From a virus, in the IMG/VR virus record IMGVR_UViG_3300017971_000008, positions 1-64,000 of that record: a stretch of DNA of 64,000 nt; one strand, 5' to 3'. Positions 40,934 through 47,623 of the stretch are shown here, one piece after another. The notes below the pieces were generated by a model, which made no database searches, was not told where the DNA came from, and saw only the letters and a program-made list of their open reading frames with translations. Position 1 is the first letter of the stretch; each line of letters opens with the position of its first letter. The translations under genes and the position numbers were made by a program.

Positions 40934-41302
40934 ATGGTCCATGACTTCCAGAAGAAGCAGGTAGCCGACCTCTTCGCCCAGTTCAACCCACAACCTGAGA
41001 AGCCGCCAGAGCCCGAGGAACCGGAGGACCCTTACGCGGGTGTGAAACCATGGGACATACCGGCCCTCAAGCTGGAGGAGGCTGTCAGTGAGCCTGAGCC
41101 TGTATCTGTGGTGATGCTCAAGGGCATGAACCCGCATCTTTGTGAGGTGAGGTTCCAGGAGACCATGGCCATCGAGGGCAACTTGAAGATGTGGGCAAAG
41201 CGGCCCGAGGCGGAAAAAATTCTTGAAGACGCAAATTACTTCTTTCACTCCTGGTATATTAAGGGTGATAGGAAGTTGGGCAAAATCTATATGAAAGGAT
41301 AG
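40934..41302 (+). CDS. Hypothetical protein (122 aa)
   Basis: ATG immediately after the previous stop. A proline/glutamate-rich segment (NPQPEKPPEPEEPEDPYAG) separates a short helix from an alpha/beta C-terminus. TGGTATATT at 41252, inside the gene, may serve the next gene. Confidence 0.6.
   Translation: MVHDFQKKQVADLFAQFNPQPEKPPEPEEPEDPYAGVKPWDIPALKLEEAVSEPEPVSVVMLKGMNPHLCEVRFQETMAIEGNLKMWAKRPEAEKILEDANYFFHSWYIKGDRKLGKIYMKG
41252..41260 (+). promoter_or_regulatory. TGGTATATT element before the MT-A70 gene
   Basis: CCTGGTATATTAAGG lies within the preceding coding sequence, 43 bases before the methyltransferase start. Only the core of the promoter family is present. Confidence 0.3.
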
Positions 41303-41303
41303 G

Positions 41304-41852
41304 ATGAAGTTCCCAAATAAAAAGTATGAGGTGCTGTACGCAGATCCACCCTGGCAATTCACCAACAAGAGAACCGGTGGAAGTCTTAAGAGTGGGTCTG
41401 CCGATCAGTACCAGGTGCTCAATGAGACGGAGATTGGTAAGCTCCCGGTACCGGACATCTGCGCCGACAACTGCGTTCTATTCATGTGGTGGGTTGCGGC
41501 CAAGCCCGAGGAGGCCCTTGCAGTGATCAAGGCCTGGGGGTTTACCTTGAAGACGATGACCGGGTTCAACTGGGTGAAGCGCACTCAGGGTGGCAAGCTG
41601 GACTTCGGAATGGGGTTCTACACGCGCCAGGGCAGTGAGCTGTGCCTCATCGCCACCAAGGGCAAACCCAAACGGGTCTCGGCCAGCGTCCGGTCAGTAA
41701 TCATATCGAAGAAGAGGCAGCACTCACAGAAGCCTCACGGTGTCCGGGAACGCATTGAGGAGCTGTATGGTGATGTCCCAAGAATAGAACTGTTCGCAAG
41801 GGATCGCACCCCAGGATGGGATTCTTGGGGCTTGGAGTTGGAAGATGACTGA
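41304..41852 (+). CDS. MT-A70 family adenine methyltransferase
   Basis: 182 residues. YADPPWQF (D14-W17) is the MT-A70 catalytic motif DPPW. The downstream order NCVLFMWWVAAKPEEALAVIKAWGF, GFNWVKRTQGG, GMGFYTRQGSELCLIATKG and HSQKPHGVRERIEELYG is that of phage N6-adenine methyltransferases of this family. Likely methylates phage DNA. Short RNA-type extensions are absent. Confidence 0.9.
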   Translation: MKFPNKKYEVLYADPPWQFTNKRTGGSLKSGSADQYQVLNETEIGKLPVPDICADNCVLFMWWVAAKPEEALAVIKAWGFTLKTMTGFNWVKRTQGGKLDFGMGFYTRQGSELCLIATKGKPKRVSASVRSVIISKKRQHSQKPHGVRERIEELYGDVPRIELFARDRTPGWDSWGLELEDD

Positions 41853-42084
41853 ACTCGAAAGAGCCAATGCCCGAGCTGACGCCTGGAGAGAGGTGGCTAA
41901 ATGTTTGAATCGCCAACTTCAATGGGAAAGAGAAGAGGCGCAAGCAGAATGGCTGTCCGATGAGGCGACGTGGAGAGAGTACTGCTATCTTGAGAGGGAG
42001 CGAAAAAACGCGAGGTTCTTCTATGTGAGGTACCTCTACCACACCATCAAGGACTGGATAACAGGAAGGAAAAGCACATGGTAG
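41845..42084 (+). CDS. Small Trp/Arg-rich protein (79 aa)
   Basis: Overlaps the methyltransferase stop by 8 bases. Helical, rich in Trp and Arg (WLSDEATWREYCYLERERKNARFFYVRYLY). Unassigned. Confidence 0.58.
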   Translation: MTELERANARADAWREVAKCLNRQLQWEREEAQAEWLSDEATWREYCYLERERKNARFFYVRYLYHTIKDWITGRKSTW

Positions 42085-42278
42085 AAGTTAGAGAAGCGAA
42101 AGTGGTTACGTTCACTTTGCAAGAGGCCGCAGACGCTTTGGCAAAGAAAGCCAGGGAACTGGGTCAGGAGATCCCCAATGCGGTTGAGGGCGTGGAGCTC
42201 AAGGTGGACGGACAGAAGAACGTGGTGGTATGTACCTTCGTCAGTCCTATATCGATAAAGACCTTGGGGAATGCGTGA
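42078..42278 (+). CDS. Small hypothetical protein (66 aa)
   Basis: ATG after GGAAGGAAAAGC, overlapping the previous gene. Alpha then beta (ALAKKARELGQEIPNAVEGVELKVDGQKNVVVCTFV). Unassigned. Confidence 0.58.
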   Translation: MVEVREAKVVTFTLQEAADALAKKARELGQEIPNAVEGVELKVDGQKNVVVCTFVSPISIKTLGNA

Positions 42279-42330
42279 GATGCCTGGTATAGTAATGCTT
42301 GATTGGAGCATGGAGGGGCGATAGGAATAG

Positions 42331-42381
42331 ATGGGAGTTGTAAATTGCACAGACTCAGAACTCTACACCTTTTTGCGCTAA
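42331..42381 (+). pseudogene. Short peptide frame, remnant similar to the start of the frame at 42904
   Basis: ATG...TAA encodes MGVVNCTDSELYTFLR. It resembles MVVLNCTSAELDTYMKN at 42904, about 28 of 39 bases agreeing at the 5' end. The two copies flank the endonuclease gene at 42420, as expected if that gene was inserted into a duplicated stretch. Could also be a tiny uORF. Confidence 0.4.
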
Positions 42382-42419
42382 GTGTTTACGTGGTGGTAAA
42401 TACATGAAATAATGCCGCT

Positions 42420-42917
42420 ATGCCAAGATGTTCAAAGTGCAAAACAAAAAAGGATCTGTCTGAATTTTACAAAAATCGGACCCAATCAAAAGGGTATTCC
42501 TCCAGATGTAAGGAATGTAGTAAAGCTGACCAACGAAACTTGTATAAGGACAATCCTGAGAGACGTAAAACTAGAGCGAAAGCCTGGAAGCTACGTTACG
42601 CCGAAGATCTAAAAGTAAAGAGAAGGGCTAACAGGAAAGCAATCTATATGAGCGAGTCAGCCAGGAAATATAGTACTACTGTCGAGGCAATAAAAGAACT
42701 TTTAGAAATTACAAACTGTCAAATCTGTGACGCTGAAATAATTTTTGGACATCAGAAATCGCATTACCGACCGAATATAGATCATTGTCACAAAACCCAA
42801 AAGATACGTGGGGTCCTTTGTGGTCATTGCAATAACTTACTGGGACGTGCAAAAGACTCTGTTTCTATTTTAGAGCAAGCAGCGGAATATCTAAGGAAGT
42901 TTAATGGTAGTTCTTAA
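42420..42917 (+). CDS. Endonuclease VII-like HNH endonuclease
   Basis: 165 residues. The N-terminal Cys box CSKCKTKKDLSEFYKNR...RCKEC (4-35) and the C-terminal CQICDAEI...NIDHCHKTQKIRGVLCGHCNNLLGRAKDS match the phage recombination endonuclease VII / HNH family with ββα-metal fold (DH in IDHCH). AT-richer than its neighbours and without an upstream strong ribosome binding site, which fits a free-standing homing endonuclease gene inserted before the cytosine methyltransferase. Confidence 0.88.
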   Translation: MPRCSKCKTKKDLSEFYKNRTQSKGYSSRCKECSKADQRNLYKDNPERRKTRAKAWKLRYAEDLKVKRRANRKAIYMSESARKYSTTVEAIKELLEITNCQICDAEIIFGHQKSHYRPNIDHCHKTQKIRGVLCGHCNNLLGRAKDSVSILEQAAEYLRKFNGSS

Positions 42918-42974
42918 TTGCACCTCCGCAGAGTTAGACACCTATATGAAGAACCTAAGAAAGGGTTACTTGCC

Positions 42975-43484
42975 ATGCCACGACTCAGAACCCTTCATCT
43001 CTTCGCAGGGGCTGGAGGAGGGCTTCTTGCCGATCTCACCCTCGGTCACCAGTGCATCTGCGCCGTCGAAATTGATACGTATTGCCAGCAGGTCCTCGCA
43101 GCAAGGCAAGCAGACGGTATCCTTCCCTGGTTTCCAATTTTCGATGATGTTGGAACCTTTGACGGAACCCCCTGGAACGGACTTGTTGACCTCATCGCAG
43201 GAGGGTTCCCCTGCCAGGACATCTCCTGCGCGGGTAAAGGTGAAGGCCTCCGAGGAAACCGATCAGGACTTTGGGGACAAATGGCAAGAATCATCAGTGA
43301 GGTTGAGCCTCCTCTTGTGCTCGTTGAAAACAGCCCACTCCTGCGAAGACGAGGACTCGATCTCGTCTTATCAGATCTGTCCTTTCTGGGGTACGATGCG
43401 GAGTGGTGTCGTGTTTCAGCGGAAAACGTTGGAGCGCCCCATAAAAGGGACAGGATCTGGGTTGTGGCCCACACCAGCAGCTGA
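42975..43484 (+). CDS. C5-cytosine methyltransferase, N-terminal catalytic part (frame interrupted)
   Basis: 169 residues in this frame. Motif I LHLFAGAGGG (7-16), motif IV GGFPCQDIS (catalytic Cys80), motif VI ENSP and motif VIII RDRIWVVA are all present. The frame stops at 43484, before the target-recognition region and motifs IX-X, which lie in another frame (gene ending at 44268). A natural split, a frameshift mutation or a programmed shift are all possible. Confidence 0.8.
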   Translation: MPRLRTLHLFAGAGGGLLADLTLGHQCICAVEIDTYCQQVLAARQADGILPWFPIFDDVGTFDGTPWNGLVDLIAGGFPCQDISCAGKGEGLRGNRSGLWGQMARIISEVEPPLVLVENSPLLRRRGLDLVLSDLSFLGYDAEWCRVSAENVGAPHKRDRIWVVAHTSS

Positions 43485-44268
43485 CGAGTCCCAACCGACC
43501 GAGGAGTTCATCCGCGAGATGCGCGAGAGCACCAAAGCAACCCATGAGCGGCTGTACATGCCTGGACGGAAGTGGCATAGCCAAAGAACTCTTTCGCGGG
43601 TGGTGCATGTCTGGCCAACCGTTAGAGCATCTGATGCAGACCGTGGTGGGCGCGGCGACCTCTTACAGGCTGTAAGAGGGAACGAGAACAGTCATTTTAA
43701 AATGCAGGACCGCTTGATGTTCCCGACTCCTGTAGATGCCAGCAAGGGGGGCGGCTCAAGTCGTAGCGGGAACCGCATAAACGAGATCCCTTCACTGCAA
43801 GGTATGGCAAGAGCGGGTCGGTGGCCCACACCGACAAGGCGCGATTGGAAGAACGGCAAAGCCAGCCAGGCGACACATAACAAAAATAGTAGGCCTTTGA
43901 ACGAGGCGGTTGTAAAATGGCCCACACCTCAGGCAAATGATTCCAGAACTCCCTGTTTCTCAGGGTCCAAACGTGCGAAGGGGATGCTCCCGACAATAGT
44001 TGGCGGGAGCCTTAATCCTGACTGGGTGGAGCTTCTTATGGGCTGGCCTTTAGGTTGGACCTCCCTGTCGGCAATGTATGAAGAGGACATCTACGCTTGG
44101 AGCACAACTGCGGGGTTCTGGGGTAGTGACTGGGAGCAGGATGTACCGAGAACCACACTTGACCGTGACAGCAGGGTGGATCGCCTTAAGGCAATAGGTA
44201 ACGGTCAGGTATCTCTGGCTGCGGTTGTGGCATGGGAGTTCCTGACACGGAACCTGATCTTCTTTTAA
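43144..44268 (+). CDS. Overlapping-frame protein with C5-methyltransferase motif X at its end
   Basis: Open from 42904; I place the start at 43144 (MMLEPLTEPP) because the earlier part looks like a Ser-rich shadow. LLTSSQEGSPARTSPA, CPFWGTMRSGVVF, GSGLWPTPAAD, repeated WPTP and LNPDWVELLMGWPLGWTSL match a protein type often found beside phage C5 methyltransferases. The last 40 residues (RVDRLKAIGNGQVSLAAVVAWEFL) are methyltransferase motif X. Bases 43144-43484 are therefore coding in two frames. Function probably target recognition or completion of the methyltransferase. Confidence 0.7.
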   Translation: MMLEPLTEPPGTDLLTSSQEGSPARTSPARVKVKASEETDQDFGDKWQESSVRLSLLLCSLKTAHSCEDEDSISSYQICPFWGTMRSGVVFQRKTLERPIKGTGSGLWPTPAADESQPTEEFIREMRESTKATHERLYMPGRKWHSQRTLSRVVHVWPTVRASDADRGGRGDLLQAVRGNENSHFKMQDRLMFPTPVDASKGGGSSRSGNRINEIPSLQGMARAGRWPTPTRRDWKNGKASQATHNKNSRPLNEAVVKWPTPQANDSRTPCFSGSKRAKGMLPTIVGGSLNPDWVELLMGWPLGWTSLSAMYEEDIYAWSTTAGFWGSDWEQDVPRTTLDRDSRVDRLKAIGNGQVSLAAVVAWEFLTRNLIFF

Positions 44269-44279
44269 TCCTACTAAAA

Positions 44280-44302
44280 TTCTTGTGATACTATAATCCT
44301 CA
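44280..44302 (+). promoter_or_regulatory. Sigma70-type promoter with TATAAT
   Basis: TTCTTGTGATACTATAATCC has an exact -10 hexamer TATAAT with a weak upstream -35, 18 bases before GAGGAGG and the start at 44317. Confidence 0.5.
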
Positions 44303-44316
44303 AGAGGAGGTCCCTC

Positions 44317-44847
44317 ATGAGCGATAAGTTTAAGATGATTGGTAGCATCACGACGCTGGCACTTACCCTGGTGCTGGCCCTGGTGGGTGCCGTGGGCAAC
44401 TACCTGGACCGCGGCGAGGAGAAAGCCGACAAGGTTCTTGAGGTCATGAAGGTCCAGATAGAGCATACCGAAAGAGTTCAGAAGGCCCTGTCGGAGGATG
44501 TGGGCAAGCTCCAGGATGCACTCCTGATGCTCGGCATGCAGAGCTTAACCGCCAAGAAGGATGCTCCTGTAATGTCCAGCCACCCTCCTGTGGGCCGTTT
44601 CCATTCCCGAGGGCTTGGAGTCGGGGGTGCAGGCTCAGGCAGCTCTGGTGCCGGGAGAGGCTCCTCAGGGAGGAGACCGGCACCTCCTCCTGCGGAACCC
44701 GAGGAACCCGCCGAGGAGGGTGCGGATGAGGAAGCTCCTGAGGAGGAGAAGAAGGAAGCCAAGAAAGTGGTCAAGAAGAAGCTCAAGCTGGATGACATGA
44801 AGTCAGCCCATGTTCAGCAACGTCCGATGCTCCCTGTGGGTCTGTAG
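44317..44847 (+). CDS. Membrane-anchored coiled-coil protein with Pro/Glu-rich tail
   Basis: 176 residues. One transmembrane helix near the N-terminus (11-29, TTLALTLVLALVGAVGNYL) and a coiled coil (about 34-74) are followed by a Gly/Ser-rich linker, then a low-complexity Pro/Glu/Lys region. Layout resembles an inner-membrane spanin or an anchored structural protein; no partner outer-membrane lipoprotein was found. Good ribosome binding site AGAGGAGG. Confidence 0.68.
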   Translation: MSDKFKMIGSITTLALTLVLALVGAVGNYLDRGEEKADKVLEVMKVQIEHTERVQKALSEDVGKLQDALLMLGMQSLTAKKDAPVMSSHPPVGRFHSRGLGVGGAGSGSSGAGRGSSGRRPAPPPAEPEEPAEEGADEEAPEEEKKEAKKVVKKKLKLDDMKSAHVQQRPMLPVGL

Positions 44848-44940
44848 GGTAAGAAATCTTACCCAACCATAAGAAAGTTTATGTTTCCGGGTAGGGTAAC
44901 CCAACATAAGAAATCTTATGTTAGGATAAGAAATCTTATG
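44847..44940. repeat. Four palindromes with TAAGAAATCTTA core
   Basis: GGGTAAGAAATCTTACCC (44847-44864), CATAAGAAAGTTTATG (44868-44883, imperfect), AACATAAGAAATCTTATGTT (44903-44922) and ATAAGAAATCTTAT (44926-44939) lie in tandem in an intergenic stretch. Three share the exact 12-bp core. They could be operators for a dimeric regulator or AT-rich terminator hairpins. Confidence 0.7.
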
Positions 44941-45033
44941 TTTTACCGTAATCATTAAGGAAAATACCCTGTAAATATAAGGAGGCTGGCTTGGCACGGC
45001 ATGTGCAACCTATCCCAGGCAGGAGGTGGCGAC

Positions 45034-45354
45034 ATGCCCAAAGTCAGAGTCAATATCCATGAAATCTTCTCCTCACTTTGCAGCTCCAGGGTCAGTGAGG
45101 TGATCGGCGGCGATGACCTCAAGAAGGTCCAGGAACACCTCGGGCGCCATGACCTGATCAGGTGGGGCCAGTACCCCGAACTCATGATGGTCCACGACAC
45201 GGACCTGAAGGAGACCTACCTCTATTTTGTGGATGTCTCCTCGGGCGACATCGTGTCGGACCTGGTTAGGTTCGACTCCCGCGGCGAGGCCAAGGTGGCA
45301 CCGGCCAAGGTCACCGAGGAATTTCTTAGGCCCCTGCTTAATGAACATGACTAA
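45034..45354 (+). CDS. Hypothetical protein (106 aa)
   Basis: Start set at 45034 (CAGGAGGTGGCGAC upstream); the frame extends 11 codons further without a ribosome binding site. Alpha/beta; MPKVRVNIHEIFSSLCSSRVSEVIGG... No family recognised. Confidence 0.65.
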   Translation: MPKVRVNIHEIFSSLCSSRVSEVIGGDDLKKVQEHLGRHDLIRWGQYPELMMVHDTDLKETYLYFVDVSSGDIVSDLVRFDSRGEAKVAPAKVTEEFLRPLLNEHD

Positions 45355-45460
45355 ATTCATATATCTACAGTCTAATTTAAATTCCCTAATGTGTGTACTT
45401 TATACTGATCGTCAGGAGAACGTACTTCTTCATTGATTACAATGGAGTTGGAAAGTAGAT

Positions 45461-45480
45461 TTTCTTGGTATATTAGAGAC
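45461..45480 (+). promoter_or_regulatory. TTCTTGGTATATT promoter-like element directly before a start codon
   Basis: TTTCTTGGTATATTAGAGAC ends exactly at the ATG of 45481, so a transcript from it would be leaderless. Confidence 0.5.
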
Positions 45481-45915
45481 ATGCACATGAGAAAACTTCA
45501 CAGGCTGGACTTTCTTAAAGACGAGTTTCTGAGTGACCTACGACGGCTCAAGGGCCAGTCATTCTGGGACAAGCCCGATACCGACATCTCGATACTCATC
45601 GCCATCGGAAGTTTCGACTTCGATGTCCAGAGCTTCTCGGCGGTGCATCCCCAGGAATTTGAACAGTGGAAGAAGGACGTGGCCGTACGGCTGCGTGAGG
45701 ACTTCATGGAGTTTGACCTTGACCTGGAGTTTACCTACACCGCGGCAGACCACATCATTGAGTACAAGTCGTGGGTGGATGACGAGCTCTCCACCGAGGA
45801 CCTGATAAAGCTACAGGATGAGATACTCAAGGCCATCCCGGAGATAGCCGACGAGTGTTACGAGGACATACAAGAAAACGGGATCTTCGGACCCGATGGA
45901 CTACTAGGAGAATGA
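45481..45915 (+). CDS. Hypothetical protein (144 aa)
   Basis: The frame is open from 45433, but a promoter-like element at 45461-45480 favours starting at 45481 (or 45487). An alternative start at 45442 with GGAG 17 bases upstream cannot be excluded. Acidic helical protein (LHRLDFLKDEFLSDLRRLKGQSFW). One base separates it from the next gene. Confidence 0.6.
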   Translation: MHMRKLHRLDFLKDEFLSDLRRLKGQSFWDKPDTDISILIAIGSFDFDVQSFSAVHPQEFEQWKKDVAVRLREDFMEFDLDLEFTYTAADHIIEYKSWVDDELSTEDLIKLQDEILKAIPEIADECYEDIQENGIFGPDGLLGE

Positions 45916-45916
45916 G

Positions 45917-46351
45917 ATGACAAAGTTCAACGCAAGTATTCAGGATGAGGGTCTGAAGCGAATCGCAGGGCAGATGGGCGGCTCCTCCCGGCAGGCGCAG
46001 GAAGAATCTGGCGATTACAGATCCTATTGGGATAATGTTGAAGAGACTGCTCAGTGGGTAAAAGACAACTACAAGGATTATGGCGGTAACGTACACGATG
46101 CTCTTAATGAGTCAGTGGAAAGTGATCGTTGGGTGTTCATTACCTGGAAAGCCCATAAGACCATGGAACACACCGCCAATGAGGATGCTCTCTGGGATCA
46201 GATGGGAAGCATGGAAGCGGACAGCTGGAGCCAAGTAGTAACCCAGGCGGCGTTCTTTGCTCTTTCTCAGGATATTACTGATAAGATGTTTGAAATGGGC
46301 TGGGATGGCGGTGAATCCTGGGGTGAAGATGACGAAGACGAGGAGTACTAG
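45917..46351 (+). CDS. Leader-bearing small acidic protein (variant leader)
   Basis: 144 residues after AGGAGAATGAG. The N-terminus MTKFNASIQDEGLKRIAGQM contains DEGLKRIAGQ, the same pattern as D-x-G-V/I-KRIA in the MKLKGL class. SSRQAQEES (residues 24-32) gives an A-Q-E site. Acidic helical cargo. First gene of the second leader cluster. Confidence 0.68.
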   Translation: MTKFNASIQDEGLKRIAGQMGGSSRQAQEESGDYRSYWDNVEETAQWVKDNYKDYGGNVHDALNESVESDRWVFITWKAHKTMEHTANEDALWDQMGSMEADSWSQVVTQAAFFALSQDITDKMFEMGWDGGESWGEDDEDEEY

Positions 46352-46355
46352 ACCA

Positions 46356-46730
46356 ATGAAACACTCAGACTTCATAAAAAATGTGAACCAGCCTCAACGC
46401 ACCGCCCAGGAGAAGGGCTACCAGGGCTGGACTAACTATGAGACTTGGGCTCTCGCGCTGTGGCAGGACAATGACCAAGGTCTTTACCAAATGATTCAAG
46501 AGATGGTGGCTGAAGCAGCACAAACCGATCCTGGCAGAACTGGTGAGGGTGTTCGTGGTGATGACACTATCGTCCTGGCTGACATGATGAAGGACTTCTG
46601 GGAAGAGATGTATCCCGAGAACTTGGATGGCCCCTGGTCAGACCTGCTTCGGGCGGCATGGGATGAGATAGATTGGTACGATATCGCTGAAAGTGAACTG
46701 GCCGAATACAGGCTTCAGAACGAGGAGTAG
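46356..46730 (+). CDS. Leader-bearing small protein (MRHEDFIKGV class) with NYETWAL cargo
   Basis: 124 residues from the ATG at 46356. The leader MKHSDFIKNVNQPQR is followed by TAQ|EKG. The cargo begins YQGWTNYETWALALWQDND, a motif shared with a widespread family of small phage/plasmid proteins of unknown function that start directly at that motif. This shows the leader has been added in front of a known stand-alone domain. Confidence 0.75.
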   Translation: MKHSDFIKNVNQPQRTAQEKGYQGWTNYETWALALWQDNDQGLYQMIQEMVAEAAQTDPGRTGEGVRGDDTIVLADMMKDFWEEMYPENLDGPWSDLLRAAWDEIDWYDIAESELAEYRLQNEE

Positions 46731-46734
46731 ACCG

Positions 46735-47556
46735 ATGAAACTTCAAGGAATTTTAAATCAAGGCATGCAGAGGATCGCCAGGGCCGTGATTGCTCAAGAG
46801 GAACCGATGGGACCGCCCATGGATGAACCTGAAGGCACCACAATGCCCGAGGGTGGTAAGCCCAAGGTGCTGGGGGTAGAGAAGCAGGCTTGGTCCTCTG
46901 GCGGATACAGCGGAGAGGTCACAGATATCGATGTGTTTTCTTCGGCAGCAGCGGAGCAAATGATGGCTCCTTTTGAGGAGGTTCAGGTGTCCGAGGTTTT
47001 ACAGTTTCTTCAAGATGAGTATGAGGTCTCGCCCGAGGAGCTTTTAGAAGAATCTGGCAAAAGTCACCCTGACCAAGGCTTCATCAGAATGAACGCTCCC
47101 GAGACTGTGGAAAACATGCATCTGGGAGATCTTCGGTTAGCTGTCAGGGGTGCTAGACTGGGTTTCAGTGGGAATACCTACAATACGAGCTGGTGGGGTC
47201 CTACCTTCGACTACACAATGCTGCCTGAGGGAGACTCGGATGAGCCTTATGCGGGAGGTATCCTTCTTATCCGAACCCACGAAAGTGGTGATGTACGAGG
47301 AGGTTCTTGGGGTTCTTATAGCGATGACAAAGCATATCGTATTGGCTCCTATGCTGAAGAGGTTCCTTGGTACGATTTGAGGCTGACTGTCATTCTGAAT
47401 ACGGATAGGGGTGAGGTTCTTTTAGACGCTGAAGACGACGAGGCCTACCACTTCATTGTTGTGAAGGACGAGACAGGGACTTTCGGGACAGATGATTATG
47501 TAGATTACGACAATCTGATGGAGGCCTTCGATTGGGAAGGTCAGCATCTCTGGTAA
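46735..47556 (+). CDS. Leader-bearing protein (MKLKGL class), 273 aa
   Basis: Start at 46735. The leader MKLQGILNQGMQRIARAVIA is followed by Q|EEPMGPPMDEPEG. A low-complexity Pro/Met/Glu linker leads to a larger alpha/beta cargo (about 50-270). The largest single-leader member. Followed by a 7-bp hairpin at 47561. Confidence 0.7.
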   Translation: MKLQGILNQGMQRIARAVIAQEEPMGPPMDEPEGTTMPEGGKPKVLGVEKQAWSSGGYSGEVTDIDVFSSAAAEQMMAPFEEVQVSEVLQFLQDEYEVSPEELLEESGKSHPDQGFIRMNAPETVENMHLGDLRLAVRGARLGFSGNTYNTSWWGPTFDYTMLPEGDSDEPYAGGILLIRTHESGDVRGGSWGSYSDDKAYRIGSYAEEVPWYDLRLTVILNTDRGEVLLDAEDDEAYHFIVVKDETGTFGTDDYVDYDNLMEAFDWEGQHLW

Positions 47557-47560
47557 ACAA

Positions 47561-47578
47561 AAGGCTCCGATGAGCCTT
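47561..47578 (+). terminator. Hairpin, probable terminator
   Basis: AAGGCTC-CGAT-GAGCCTT, a perfect 7-bp stem 4 bases after the stop of the preceding gene, without a U tract. A second hairpin GGACC-TGCG-GGTCC (47595-47608) lies just before the next ribosome binding site and could affect translation. Confidence 0.55.
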
Positions 47579-47623
47579 GACAATATTTGACAACGGACCT
47601 GCGGGTCCACGGAGGGAAAGAAA

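Noticed and set aside
42904-43143. Upstream part of the long frame ending at 44268 as coding
   Set aside because: Ser/Pro-rich with no pattern, overlapping conserved methyltransferase motif I in another frame; only the part from 43144 shows family-like patterns.
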